The position numbers and the translations under genes were made by a program. The notes under the pieces are model-generated. The model was given only the letters and a program-made list of their open reading frames with translations, did not search any database and was not told the DNA's origin. Of a stretch of DNA of 64,000 nucleotides, positions 1 to 11,633 are shown piece after piece. The stretch is from Aquilaria yunnanensis (Eukaryota; Streptophyta; Magnoliopsida; Malvales; Thymelaeaceae). Each line of letters opens with the position of its first letter. Position 1 is the first letter of the stretch. Location of the stretch: assembly GCA_039654915.1 (NCBI GenBank), contig CM077597.1, forward strand, positions 74,836,001 to 74,900,000, in the 5' to 3' direction.

Positions 1-780
1 GAGAAAAAAAATGTTGTTTGCCTAAAAAGCCTTAAAAGACTAGCCATTAATGGCTGTTGGGTAGGGGTAAAAAAGTATTGGGCCTTAAAAAACATTCTGG
101 AGCCATTAGGTGACAGGTTGGCATTTTGCCTTTTTTTAAAAAAAAAATTTTGCCATTGTACGGTCAGGTAAAAAATGGTCAACCTGGCCTGGACTTGGTC
201 TGGTTATGGGTTAGTCCTGTCTAGTCCAAGTTAACTGATTTTATGGGCTAGTCTGTGCCAAAATGGGTTTCACTATTCTCTCGGGCCCATACTCACCTGG
301 CTACCTTCTAAGCTTGAGCTGTGCTGGGCCAAGCCTAGGTTTGATTGAGCCAGGCCGAGTTTAATCCATGCTGGGTTTAGGTCAACCTCGGCCTAGTGGC
401 CACCTTTAGTTGCTAGGGAAAACTCTAAGTAATAGAAAGTGGTTTAATGGAGTGAACTTTGATGTACTAGTAAGGATGCCAAAATTTGAAACAACACATT
501 ATCCTGACCAGACTCACTAGAACTGAAGCTTGACCTGACCTAGTTTGATTAGAAAGATAAATGACCCGAACCTAACTGTACCCAACCAAATTGAAATGAA
601 ACCTAAGAAAATTTGAACCTAAATGACCCAAACTTGAAATACATGAACTTGAAATGGCTTGAACCCGAATTTACCCAAACCTGAAGTTGCCTGAGCTCGA
701 GCTAACTTGAACAAAACTCAAAATAGGCTGATGACTAAACTCCACAAAATCTAATTTTAAATCAACTAACATATAATATA
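1..780. repeat. Degenerate repeat-like DNA, possible old DNA-transposon end
   Basis: There is no credible ORF. About 180-420 is rich in short GGGC/GGCC and CTGG-type words and ends in GGCCACCTTTAG, whose reverse complement resembles the start of many plant hAT-type elements. About 480-720 is rich in ACCCAAACC/GAACCC-type words, as in subterminal regions of such elements. No partner terminus or target duplication was found, so this is only a guess at degraded transposon DNA. Confidence 0.22.
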
Positions 781-2774
781 TGTTCCGCACAAATTTAGGG
801 AAATATGATTTATATGTATTGATTATTTATCTAAATTAACTCTTCTTCATTGGCCAAGGCCCTTTCACTCTTTTTATAGGTATATGCAAGAAGGTTGAGC
901 CTCCTTTTTCAATACACTGACACCTGCTATATGATTTCTCTTAATAATTGCTATAGAAATTATTTTTGCATTTCTAAGACGAGCAATAGGGGATCTTGTC
1001 ATGGTGATGATGTTGAATTAGTGGATTTCAATGAGCTGTAGGTTTCTTCTACAGAATCACCTTATTCCTAGATCCATGCGTTCCCAAATGAATGTTCATT
1101 CACCCATGATCATGTTTTCATCATGGTACCTTCTTGTTGCTTCCCATAGATGATGTCAATTGATAGTCTAACTTTTATGATGGTCATAAGGTTTAAAAAA
1201 AATAGTAAAAGGGCTCTAATGTGTAGCCTCAAGATGGCTTAGAGCATTTGTAAAGAAGATAATTGTAGAGAATGGGTTGTTTGGCCAGGGAGGACCGTCG
1301 ATGATCAAATCAACTATATATCTATGCAATAGTATTTTGTGAGAACAAGTGAGAATTTCTTCCCCTGTTCGCTTGAATCATGTTTATATAGAATCAACTA
1401 TAGCTTGTTCATGCATGATTAGATTATGATTGAGATACCATTTTGGGGTTGACATGGTTGAAGTCCATGATCTACAAGTCAACTGATCACGTTGTTGCCT
1501 TAAAGGCAATGTGTTTTTGGCCTGTGAGGAGCTTGACATAGGGCTTTGTCCCTCTGAGGGTCCTTCATTGTCCTAAGGTCCTCTTCGCACAAGGCATTCA
1601 TACCGGGCATTATTTACGCTATGAGAATTTTCAGGCCTCGCTAAGTTTTGTAAGCCTTCCCAGGCCTTGTAATCCTCTTGGCTTTTGTATTGGGCATAAA
1701 ACTGAGACTATGCTATCAAAAATTCATGCAAATGATTCCTAAAATCATGCTCATGCTTATTCCAAGTTTCAATTCTAAAAAAGTCTACATGTCGTACTCA
1801 TATTATTTTTTCATGCTCATAACAAGATCTCATTGCATATCATACCTTAGATGCACTTAATTCATGCTTATGATGTGATTGTTTCAGTTTCTATTTATAT
1901 TCTTATCCAACCAATTTTTTATTAGTCATTGAACAAACCTAAAGATGTGAATTTGTATATGACCCAATATTGAGGTAACTCTTTGGAAAACCTCCCAAAG
2001 ATGTCATCAATACAAAGTGTCCCAGGATACCTGCATTGTGGTAGAGCATTCTTGAATGCTAGTCATAAAGCATGGTTTCACCAAGCACAGTTAGACACCA
2101 CGCACATTAATCACTAGACATTATATCAAATAAGGCAGTGACTAGGATGGCCTACTACTACCATAACTTGCATCTTTGGATTTAAATCATTAATTCTGAA
2201 AAACATTTCAGAAGTTTAGCCTCAATAGGTCATCAAGACGTGGTTGGCTGCAAATCTTGTGTGCCTTATTTTTTATTTTTCTTAACCATTTAACTTTTAT
2301 ATTAAAGTGCAACTCTTGTGTATGTAAAACAATAACCAGATATAAGAACCAAAAATGATGCATGTCCTTTAGGCCCATTGATTTAAGTCCTTCAGTGAAA
2401 TGCCATGCACCTAATTTATTTTCACTAGTGCACTTAAATTGCCCTTGTTAAAATTACTCAACTTGAATAATTTAATGTACATAACTAATAATTTAATCTA
2501 CTCAACATGTTATAATAACTTAACTTGAGAAATAGTTTGGATATAGATAAAGCTCATATTAGTAAGCTTGCCAAAATTTGAGACACATAAAGAAGATGCT
2601 AAAAAAAATAAAAAGGATGCTAAAAAAAGGAAAAAAAAATTAAATTAATTGCCAATTTTTCATGCTTTATTGGTATGAATAGATGGTTGCATAGTAAGCA
2701 TTAATTTAGCATAGTTTGTGATTTTTACTTCGTACAAAAGTGTAATGTTCTTCCTTGAGCTTCAAAAGATATGG
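781..2774. other. Intergenic DNA, nothing recognised
   Basis: AT-rich sequence with only short chance ORFs (the longest about 60 codons at 1678-1860, with no recognisable motif). I see no RNA gene, promoter or repeat structure that I can support. It ends at the GTAAC target duplication (2775-2779) of the retrotransposon to the right. Confidence 0.5.
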
Positions 2775-3291
2775 GTAACTGTTGACACCCAATTTCGTCC
2801 GGCCATTAAAATAATTTTAAAAAAAAATTAAATAAAAAAAATTAAATAAAAAAAATGTATTATTATTATTATTGTTATTATTATTACTAAAATTTTTTTA
2901 ATTAGTTTAAAATACATTTTTTTTGTTTTGTTTTGTGAAGATTTGATATATGTGTGTATATGTGTATGTTTGAAAGAAAAAAAAACTCCATAAAAATGAC
3001 AAAATTAAAAAGTTTGAGATAAAAATGACAAAATTGAGAAGTTTCGGGCAAAATTGACAAATTCTGAAAGTTCCAGGAGCTTTGGGCAATTTTTCGCATC
3101 AATTTTGGGCCTAAACGGACGTTTCTGGCCCAAATTAACAGAAAACGACAAAATTGTCAAAATCAGAAGCTTCTGAAGCTTATCCAGAGCCTGAGAAACG
3201 TAAAGGACTGAAATTGTCATTTTACCAATTTAAAAGATAAGTTTGAAATTTTTTATTAATTTATCCATCAACAGTTCAGCCAAACTTCCTG

Positions 3292-3299
3292 TATAAATA
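3292..3299 (+). promoter_or_regulatory. LTR promoter TATA box (5' LTR, element A)
   Basis: TATAAATA in the context CTATAAATAGGCC-like, about 510 bp into the LTR. The same site occurs in the 3' LTR (16772-16779). On the opposite strand it occurs in both LTRs of element B (35357-35364 and 53126-53133). The conserved position just upstream of the GC-rich island suggests this is the retrotransposon core promoter. Confidence 0.65.
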
Positions 3300-3499
3300 G
3301 GCCTCCAAATTTAGTTCTGAACACAGAAAAAAAATAGAAAGAAAGCTTAGAGCTCCATTTCAAAAACAGAGAAAATTACAGCCTTATTCCCTAGCTTATC
3401 CTCCCCCTGCCCAGAAAGTCTCAAAATTTTTATTCTTACGTTTCGGCCATCTTTTTCCTTTTTCCGTTTATTCTACCCGATTTCTCTCTCTCTCCTCTC

Positions 3500-3745
3500 A
3501 CTTGTCCGTCGCGCCATCACGCCGTCCGTCCTACCGCCGCCGCCGCGACGTCGCCCACGCCTCCCCTCCGCCGCGTTTTTTTCTTTGTTTTCTCCGGCCG
3601 CGTCCGTCCCGCCGGTTGCCACCCTCACCCTTCGCCGTGCCCCGCGCCTCCCGTCGCGCCGTCACCGTCGCCTGCCCTCGGCCGGCCCGCCGTTGCTCCC
3701 CTGCCCCCTTGCCCGTCGCCCCCCTTTGCGTAGTCCCCTGTTTTC
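3500..3745 (+). other. GC-rich island inside the AT-rich LTR
   Basis: About 245 bp rich in C and CpG, full of CCGCCG and CGTCGC words, lying 200 bp downstream of the TATA box within an otherwise very AT-rich LTR. It opens a 110-codon frame (3502-3834) rich in Arg, Pro and Ser, with no domain I recognise; an alternative frame overlaps it. The same island is at 16980-17235 in the 3' LTR. A compositionally similar but different island sits at the same relative place in element B LTRs. It would lie in the 5' leader of the element transcript. Confidence 0.6.
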
Positions 3746-4147
3746 ACGTTTCATCAGCTTCAAAATTTAATTTTAAAAGGGTAAACCCTTGTTTCACCCA
3801 TCATCTTTTCAATTTCTTTCACTTTAGTCACTGACTTTTTATTTTGTTCTTGCAGAATTGATTCCTAACCCTTTTAATTTTTACTTGTTTATTTATTTGT
3901 TTATTATTGTTATTATTACTAACCCTTCTTTTTATTGTTATTATTATAACTAACTTACTAACCTTATTATTATTATGACTAACCTTATTATTATTTATTA
4001 TTATAACTAACTTACTAACCTTATTATTATTATGACTAACCTTATTATTATTATTATTATGACTAACCTACTAACCTTATTATTGTTACCTCAACTAACT
4101 TACTAACTTTTATTTTTATTGTTATTAACATCTAACTTTACTAACTT

Positions 4148-4440
4148 TGCTAACTTTTATTATTGTTGTTAATAATTAATTTAATTAACTTGGCTAACTT
4201 TTTATTATTTTTGTTAATTAATTAATTTAATTAACTTGACTAACTTTTTATTATTGTTGTTAATTAATTAATTTAATTAACTTCGCTAACTTTTTATTAT
4301 TGTTGTTAATTAATTAATTTAATAAACTTGGCTAACTTTTTATTATTGTTGTTAATTAATTAATTTAATTAACTTGACTAACTTTTTATTATTGTTGTTT
4401 AATAATTAATTTAATTAACTTTGCTAACATTTATTATTAT
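4148..4440 (+). repeat. 46-bp tandem repeat in the 5' LTR (7 copies)
   Basis: Units of the form GGCTAACTTTTTATTATTG plus TTGTTAATTAATTAATTTAA-like sequence recur every 46 bp, with units near 4148, 4194, 4240, 4286, 4332, 4378 and 4424. The 3' LTR carries 6 copies (about 17638-17880). LTRs are identical at insertion, so one unit was gained or lost afterwards. Confidence 0.8.
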
Positions 4441-6693
4441 TTATTTTTAAAGTGGATGGCCAAAAAGCCCCACTTTATTTTTATTAATTTTCCTTTATAT
4501 AATTTATTTCATTTAATTCACCTTTACTAATAAATAAATAAGAACTAAAAAAGAAAATTCTTTTGTAATTAATTATTAAGGCTAATAAAAATTTAAAAGC
4601 CAATTATTTTTTTATTTTGGAATACATGTTTTTTATTATTTCTTTAAAGATAACAAAGTTAACTTTTTATCCTTTTTGTTAAAATTAATAAACAAACATG
4701 ATTAAATAATTCTAAAAAATACAAAATCAATTTTTTTTTTAAACTTTTCTAAAATAATGATATTTAAAATTTAAAATTCAAGAAAAATCCAATAAAATTA
4801 TAATTAAAATTAATAATTAATTAAATAATTAAAATTAAATTCCATGACCAAATGATCCGCCAGGATCCATGGCTTGGAAATATTATTTTTAAATAAAGTA
4901 TATAAATAAATTTTTATTAAAAATAAAAACTTTGGACTAATATATTAATTATTTATTAAAATAATAAAATATAACTTTTTAGTTTTCTTTATTAATAAAA
5001 AGAATAAAAAGAGTAAAATTTTTGGGCTAATGTTTTATTCAATAATATTTTACTTATTTCTTTTAAAATAATGGAAAGATATAACTTTTTGTTTCCTTTA
5101 TAAAAAATCTTAGCCAAATGATTTCAAAAATAAATAAAATAAATATAAAAAAGTAAATAAAAATTAAATTTCTCTTAAATATTTTTGGACTTATTAATTA
5201 GATGTATTTTATTTTAGACTTATAAATTAAATAATCACTTTTTGATTAATTTTCAAACAAAAAATAAAATATATAAGCATCAAGACTTTACTTTTATTTT
5301 AAAATATTCATATTAATTTTTAGTTTATTTATTAAATAATCACTTTTATCAAAAATAAATCAAATGAATATCAAAACTCTTCTTTTATGTTTAAAATATA
5401 CATATAAATTTTTAGTTTCTTTATTAAATAATCACTTTTATAAAAAATAAATCAAATAATTACCAAAAATTTTCTTTTATGTTTAAAATATACATATAAG
5501 TTTTTAATTTCTTCATTAAATAAACACTTTTTGGTTAATCCTTTATTAAAATAAATTATATAAATATAAAAAACTTTTCTTTTATGTTCAAAATATATAT
5601 ACAAATCTTTGGTTTTCTTAATTAATTAATCATTTTTTTTGGTTAATATTTTATCAAAAATAAAACAAATAAATATTAAGACTCTTCTTTTATTTTTGAA
5701 ATATACATAAAAGTTTTTTTTTATTGAATAAATAAGATCTTGATTAAATAATTTCTTTTTTTGGTTTATCTTCTATTAAATAAAAAAAAAAGAATAAACA
5801 TAACATAAAAATATAAATCTTTCCGTTATAAAACCTTGATTAATTTATTTTTTTGGAATGAACATAAAATAAATATCAGGATTTTTTAACTCTTTAATTT
5901 CTTTAAAGTAACTTTTTATTAAATAAAAATAAAAAATTACTTTTTAATTCTTTTATAAATTGAGTAATTATTTAAATAATAAATATCCTTCATTAAACAA
6001 GAAAAATAAAAAAAAAGGAAAGATAACAAAAAGAAAAGAAAGAAAAGAAGAAAAATATAAGAAAAAAAATAAACAAAATAAATTTTTAGATCATTAACAA
6101 AAAACCTAAAATTTCATAAACAAAAGAATTACAAAATAATCATTAAACTAATAATTAATTCTATAATAAATAAGAATTAAATAATTAATTAACATTAAAT
6201 AATTTTCATATCCGGATGATCCGGCAAGATCTACGGTTTGGAAAATATCAAATTTTTTTAATTAAATAAATTAAATAAATACAAAAGATAAAAATTCATA
6301 TTTTACGATATGGATTAAATTATTTAAAATATCATCAACATTCCGTGTCCGGGTGACTCGGCAGAGTCCATGGTTCGGAATTAAAAACTTCCGTGTCCAA
6401 ATGACTCGGCAGAGTCCATGGTTCGGAAATATCAACTTAACTTAAAAAATCCATATTTCGACTAATTCAGTTAAAATTTCTAGTTTAAAAATTAACTGAA
6501 TTTTTTTAAAGCAAAGTAAAACAAAATTAAAATCAACTAAGGTGCCAATTTTGGGCGCTATAACAATATTGTTTTAGCGTAACCGTACTCCCGATCCCCG
6601 AACTCTCGCAGACCATATTTTAAGGTATCCAATCGACCTGAGCGAAAACCGATTGGTGGCGACTCCCAAAAAAGACCCGCACGTTGCCACAGC

Positions 6694-6713
6694 TTGGCGA
6701 CTCCGCTGGGGAC
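6694..6713 (+). promoter_or_regulatory. Primer-binding site of element A
   Basis: TTGGCGACTCCGCTGGGGAC lies two bases (GC) after the LTR end. A site of this type is characteristic of the Tat/Ogre branch of Ty3/gypsy, where it is usually attributed to tRNA-Arg. I did not check it against tRNA sequences. The counterpart in element B is 50755-50774 on the minus strand. Confidence 0.8.
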
Positions 6714-7546
6714 ACGGTTAGTGAGTCGAGCCTAAAACATTGATTTGTTTTGTTTTGCTTTGCTTACTTTTATGTGGATTTATGTGCTATATCTACTTAA
6801 GTAAACATGCATTATGCATTCACAATATGAAGCTCTATACCCGAGCTTCTTCAAAGCGAACACGTTCTTTCTAAGCGGAATTGGTGTTGTTGTCCTTGAG
6901 AGGCCATGGTCTCCAAGCCTTCACCGGTTTCAAAGTAGCAAAGTAGTGTATTGCCTTCTGAGACGGTTAGTCTCTGCATGGGCCCACGAAAAGCTACGAC
7001 TCGAATTAATCCATTCCTTACATAAACCCTAGAGGGTAAGGAATCGGGCTGTCACTATAATTTAGTGACGGGATTCGAGAACTATCCCTTGCCTTTTTGA
7101 TAAGCCACCTTATGCATATAGAACTCCCCACTTAACCATAGAACTGACCATAGAATTTCTACCATTTTACCAACGCCATAAGCATATCCTTGTTATGCTG
7201 TGTTGTTACTCTACACTTTTCTTCGTATGGTTTAACTTGTTTATCCATAATACTTCATGAGTTGTTAATTGCTATTTAACTTATTAATAACCTTATCTTT
7301 CTTGTGCAATTATTCTTCATGCGTCAAAACCACGCATCAAATTATGCTAACTTTTTGATCTTTATAATGACAACTAAAAGTTTTGAAGTTCCACGATAAT
7401 AAATAAGCAAACTCACTCATTGCATGCATGCATTACATTAATCACGTGCATATAAAGTCTGATAAAAACATGATCTCACTTTATATTGCATGCATCCATT
7501 ACATCAATCACGTGCATACAAAGTCTGATAAAAACATAATCTCACA
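6714..7546 (+). other. Untranslated leader of element A
   Basis: This matches the 5' leader of element B (50015-50754, - strand) over several stretches, for example the segment with GTAAGGAATCGGG and the GCATGCATGCATT-rich stretch just before gag. No ORF has counterpart support; the 72-codon frame at 6814-7032 overlaps the matching leader and is not preserved. It includes a duplicated stretch with GCATGCAT and ATCACGTGCAT words (about 7420-7580). Confidence 0.55.
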
Positions 7547-7852
7547 TTGCATGCATGCATTCATTGCATCAATCACATACATGTAGAGTCTAATAAAATA
7601 AATCTTACTTTAAAAAGGGGTAAAATTGGACCTCAACGCCAATATCCAACTCGGCTCCAAACAAGATTAATGGCAGAACAAACCGAAGGACGTCTCATAG
7701 ATATAGAGTCCAAGATAGAAAATATGGCCGGAGCAATTCCCTCCTCATTACACAAAAAAATGAAATTCATTTTTGAAGAAAAGTTAATCACAGTCTTTGC
7801 TGAAGAAGGCATTCTGCTATCATCTATATCAATAGTAGCAAAGACCAAGTGA
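7547..7852 (+). pseudogene. gag start fused to protease tail by internal deletion
   Basis: A 101-codon frame. Its first ~60 residues match the Gag N-terminus of element B (the TRLQTRLM and DIESKIE segments). Residues after that match the C-terminal part of element B's protease (GAIPSSLH, ITVFAEE). In B these segments are about 2.5 kb apart (about 49849 and 47340, - strand). Both B sites contain ATGGCCG, and the junction in A has a single ATGGCCG, so a deletion by 7-bp microhomology joined them in frame. The capsid region, protease active site, RT, RNase H and integrase are gone. Sequence after 7852 no longer matches pol. The product, if made, has no predictable enzymatic role. Confidence 0.8.
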
Positions 7853-10409
7853 CCTTCTCTTCCAAGTTGGTGTGACCCAAATCCCAAATGTAATTGAAAA
7901 TTCTGTCATATTGAAACTCAAGGTCCAATAGTTGGTCGAGTCCAAGTTGCTAGGCCCGATGTGATTGGTAATTGAAAGTGAAGATTTTGAGCTAGAATTA
8001 CATTAACTTTGGAAGGGCTCCAAGTCAGATCTGACCTAATAGTCCGCACACACTTTTGAATGACAGGGAATCCTTTGAATAAACTTGTATCTTTGAAAGC
8101 TTGCAAAAGTAATCTAGTAGTAAAAATCTCCTAGATTTAGTCCAGAATCTAGGGTGTAGTCTTTGTTAGATGGACACCTGGTATTCTTTTTCTGGTACAA
8201 CAAAAAGATGTAATGCGTGCATTCTACTACTTTCCATTTTTACACTTTTTGCCATTATACTATCCATTATTGTCATCACACTTTACTTTTTGACAACCGG
8301 TAATTCTTTTTGTTCTCCAACAAAAAGATATTATGTGTGCATTCTACCATTTTTTACCAAAAATTTCATTTTTACCTCTATCTCTCAATCTTCGCCATTG
8401 CACTAACTATTATTGCCATCACACTTTACTTTGAGAACGATATTACTCGTGGGTGAAAATAAAAAGTTAATGGAAATTTGATAGTAGTGATCTTCAAGAG
8501 AATGATTTCAGTGTTGCACCTCAACTAAAAAAAAAAGAATTCACAGTGGTTATCAACATCCTTGCAAGAAGTCTTGGGTTAGTTTCCAAAGAAGGTAGCT
8601 CTTATATTAAATGACTTCAGTGGCCTCCCAATTCTCACAAATGCTAAAAAAAAAAAAAGTTCTCAGTTTTACGCAACACAAATTCTCAAAAAAAAAAAAG
8701 GAAAGAAGTTCCTCCCTTCTATCAAAAGACAACAAGGGAAAATTCAAAATCCAAAACAAAAATAGACTGAGAGCAAGCACGAGCAAGTAAAGCCACTTGA
8801 GTCATCTCACTTCAAGAGGGCTATAATCTCGGTTCTCTGCAACACAAACTCCAAAAAGAATGAGAAGTTCATCCCTCCCATCAAAAGGCAACAAGGGAAA
8901 ATTCAAAACCAAAAAGGACTGAGAACAAGCACGAGCAAGCAAGGCCACTTGAGTCATCTCACTTCAAGAGAGTTATCAAGTATGTTGTCACCATAGCTCA
9001 CACAAAAAAAAAAAAAGAAAGGGAAATAAAAAAAACAAGAAAAGAAAAGAAACAAAGCTCAAGTTAGAGCCAAAGAAAGAAAAAGAAAAAAGTGAGCTAT
9101 GGATTCTAGACTGAAAACCTGCAAAGGCGGTTTAGAAGACAAAAGCAACCCTCAAGCCAAGCGTACATAAAGATTACGATAGTTGGGGGGCAACAGATAA
9201 GGTCTAACTTTCTAGAAAATGTGGCAAGTTTGAGGTCATCACTATTAAGTTTTTTACCATAATCAGATCTGCTCACGAGTAGTATTAAAAGACCCTTCTT
9301 GCACACCACTCAAACTTGACTTTCCTCAGACCGAACATTTACCTCTTGATATCATTCTCATTTAGCAAAAAAAAAAAACATTCAAACTTAATTTTCCTCA
9401 CACCTAACAGTTACCTCTCGATATCATCCTCATTCAGCTAAAAGACTATCATTGTGAAATTACCCTGCACAGTTTATGTCTTCGAATTGGAAAGGGGAAG
9501 AATGACAGGATATTTTAATTAAAAACAAAGACCGTAAGTTACTTGGTCAAGCTTTGCAAATTGATGAAAGTTTTTCTTTAAGGCCAAACCATTATTCATT
9601 AATGTGTGTAGACTTGAAAGTGAGGAGATAGCTTGAGACTTTCTTTAAGAAGATGTGGTTCTTGTAAGAGAAATTCATGATCAAGTGCCATCACAAAGGT
9701 CTAGAAATGCTCGATCTTCTTTTAAGTTAAAGGCGAGGTGATACCTTTTATCCACATAAACACCATATTCAGGGGGGCAAAGTAGTCTCTACTAAGCGTA
9801 AGAAGAGTACTGTCAACAAAGAAGCTCAATAGACAAGGGGGCAAGTTTTATGGATCAAAACTTGAGCTCAAGGAAGAGCAATCATTCAGACTATAACATG
9901 GGAATAAGTAAGTGTCGGCACGGCCACAAGAAAATGGGCAAAGAGACATTGGAAGATAAGCCTTCGATGATATGAAATCCATAACAGGGACAATTATCCA
10001 GAGAGAAATAAAGTATAAGGCGGGTGAACATTAAAGAAATTGAGGCCAAAATTCAAGAACAAGTCAAGAAAAGGGGATTTTGAAAAGAGTCGGGCTTTTA
10101 AGGCAATGGACAAGAGCTGGGAAGCATAAAGAGATTCAACGATAGTCCAAGAAGGCAATTATAAAGAGGATCCAGTAAAGTAGAGACATGAAGAATTGGA
10201 TCCATCCAAAAATCCAAAAAAAAAAAAAACATCAGTTACGCATGCTCTGCATTCATGCATTTCACATCATGCATGCATGGCTCACATTCACAGCACAGTT
10301 ACAGCAGTATAAGCTGAGATCTCAATGTCATCAGCTCTTACCAATCTATCACTGGATACACAGCTAATATGCGGGACCAACCCGCATCAGGAATTCAAGG
10401 ATAAGATAG
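7853..10409 (+). other. Non-coding internal region of element A
   Basis: No gene is supported. It holds several imperfect local duplications: about 125 bp at 8170-8420, about 170 bp at 8660-8985, and about 80 bp at 9310-9440. The stretch about 9530-10340 is homologous to the segment downstream of integrase in element B (42055-42822, - strand) and to its inverted copy (39940-40706), including a shared run with CAAGAACAAGTCAAGAAAA. This places the deletion scar of A between the protease and the post-integrase region. Confidence 0.6.
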
Positions 10410-10770
10410 ACAATATGTCAAAAGCCTGGCAATTGATTCAATAATCGAGACTACACCTGGAAGGACAGGATTGACGTCAGCTAGTAGTATCCAAGATAAG
10501 AGATAGCTATAGCCAAGGATAAGGCAGATATCAAAAAATATAAAGTGGACAATATTGTCAAAAGCCTGGCAATCGATTCAATAATCGAGACTACACCTGG
10601 AAGGACAGGATTGACGTCAGCTAGTAGTATCCAAGATAAGAGATAGCTGTGGTCAAAGATAAGGTAGACATCAAGAAATATTGTCGTTGAAAATTTGTCA
10701 AAAGCGGACAATGGATTCAATAATCGAGGACTGGATCGACGTCAGCTCGATGGAATATCCAAGATAAAAA
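10410..10770 (+). repeat. 135-141-bp tandem repeat with TGACGTCA motifs upstream of the cargo
   Basis: Two full units and a degenerate third (starting near 10418, 10559 and 10694) share GTCAAAAGCCTGGCAAT and ATTCAATAATCGAG. The first two contain the palindrome TGACGTCA (10472-10479, 10612-10619); the third has CGACGTCA. TGACGTCA is a canonical plant bZIP/TGA-type binding palindrome. The array ends about 150 bp before the first cysteine-rich ORF, so it could be an amplified enhancer, but function is inferred only from motif and place. Confidence 0.6.
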
Positions 10771-10915
10771 AATATCTATCACATCAAAATGAAGTAGGAT
10801 CTACTTTTCCGGTTAAGCGGCGGATACGGTACTCCGTGACTCTCAAGTCGGTTCTCTCAGTTGCCCATAATAACTAATTCTTTCCTCTCTTCTTTCTTTT
10901 ACTTCCCTTTAGAAA

Positions 10916-11464
10916 ATGGATCCTACTCTTTCTGTCTTACGAAAATATTTTCCTTCTCTCCCAATGAACATTCTCAAAAAGATCTACCAAGTTTGCTGTG
11001 AACGATTAAGAGTTCTGATGCACAAAGGAATCCCTGAAGATGTGCGGTGGTTAATCGAAGCCAAGGTTCGTCTCGTAGGTGAAATCCCAGAGGCATTTGT
11101 GTCTCACATGCCTGGTATAGGCAAAAGCTCTTATGCCAAAAAGTGAAGAGTGACAAGGTTACAAGTCTGCCATAAATGTGGACCGTGGACTTGTAATACT
11201 AAATGTGGTTCTTTAGGGATGATCTCTGATAATCGAGAAGATAAAATACAATTCATTAAGAATGGCCTGAGTAAGGACTCGTCGGATGATATCCAATTGA
11301 CTCTTGAGACACATTCTTGTGGATCTGTGCAACGTGAACTTCTTGGTTTATGGAGCATTTTTCATGAAGAACGAAACCGTTACAGTCCCGGGAATCTGAC
11401 TGTAAATGACCCTGTTTGCCAGCTTGTAAGAAAACTGGATGGGAAGCAAATCCTCGACTCATAG
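10916..11464 (+). pseudogene. Cysteine-rich cargo ORF, copy 1 (in-frame TGA)
   Basis: A 182-codon gene with one internal stop. The frame starts MDPTLSVLRKYFPSLP and runs to 11464, but codon 77, an Arg codon in copies 2 and 3, is TGA (11144-11146), so translation would give 76 residues ending in the basic patch. After the stop the frame continues with the cysteine cluster (VCHKCGPWTCNTKC) and the conserved THSCG. The stop is at the same codon in both first-copy homologues of element B (41113-41661 and 39086-39633). That makes it an ancestral nonsense change, or conceivably a tolerated or read-through codon, rather than recent decay. Unlike copies 2 and 3 it lacks an obvious TATA box; its upstream region holds the TGACGTCA repeats. 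Confidence 0.75.
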
Positions 11465-11608
11465 AAGCCGTTAATGCCGTTACTAGACGTAAAGCCAGTG
11501 GAAGATGTGAGTCACAGTCACAATTACTGTACATACAATTTGTTATATTTGGAAAAGTTTGCATTTTCTTTTGACAGATGTACATGCTCCCCTAAGTGTA
11601 ATCGACAC

Positions 11609-11633
11609 GTTATCCCTTTTCATCACTATAAAT
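11609..11633 (+). promoter_or_regulatory. Core promoter module of cargo copy 2
   Basis: CGTTATCCC, then TTTTCATCACTATAAAT, 121 bp before the ATG of copy 2. The same order (TTATC, pyrimidine-rich CATC, CTATAAAT) precedes copy 3, the LOG-like gene and their counterparts in element B. TTATC is the complement of a GATA/I-box core, so this looks like a shared plant-type RNA polymerase II promoter. Confidence 0.6.

Larger units (their letters stand above)
2780..6691 (+). repeat. 5' LTR of element A (3.9 kb)
   Basis: Starts TGTTGACACCC and ends GTTGCCACA. In order it contains a TATA box (3292), a GC-rich island (about 3500-3745), TTATTATTA microsatellite-like DNA (3900-4100), a 46-bp tandem repeat (4148-4440), about 1.8 kb of extremely AT-rich DNA, and four copies of a roughly 35-bp motif ending in a CCATGG-type core (4841, 6208, 6342, 6389). 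It is 81 bp longer than the 3' LTR, largely because it has one extra 46-bp repeat and one extra motif copy. ORFs predicted inside are not genes that I can support. Confidence 0.93.

Noticed and set aside
3502..3834. Arg/Pro-rich 110-codon ORF in the LTR
   Set aside because: Composition-driven frame in a GC island, overlapping another open frame, with no domain; kept only as an island feature.
7633..7887. 84-codon minus-strand ORF
   Set aside because: Antisense of the gag/protease fusion remnant.
11256..11585. Minus-strand 109-codon ORF overlapping cargo copy 1 (also 39039-39293 and 41097-41321 in element B)
   Set aside because: Antisense shadow of the cysteine-rich gene, whose codon-level conservation is on the other strand.
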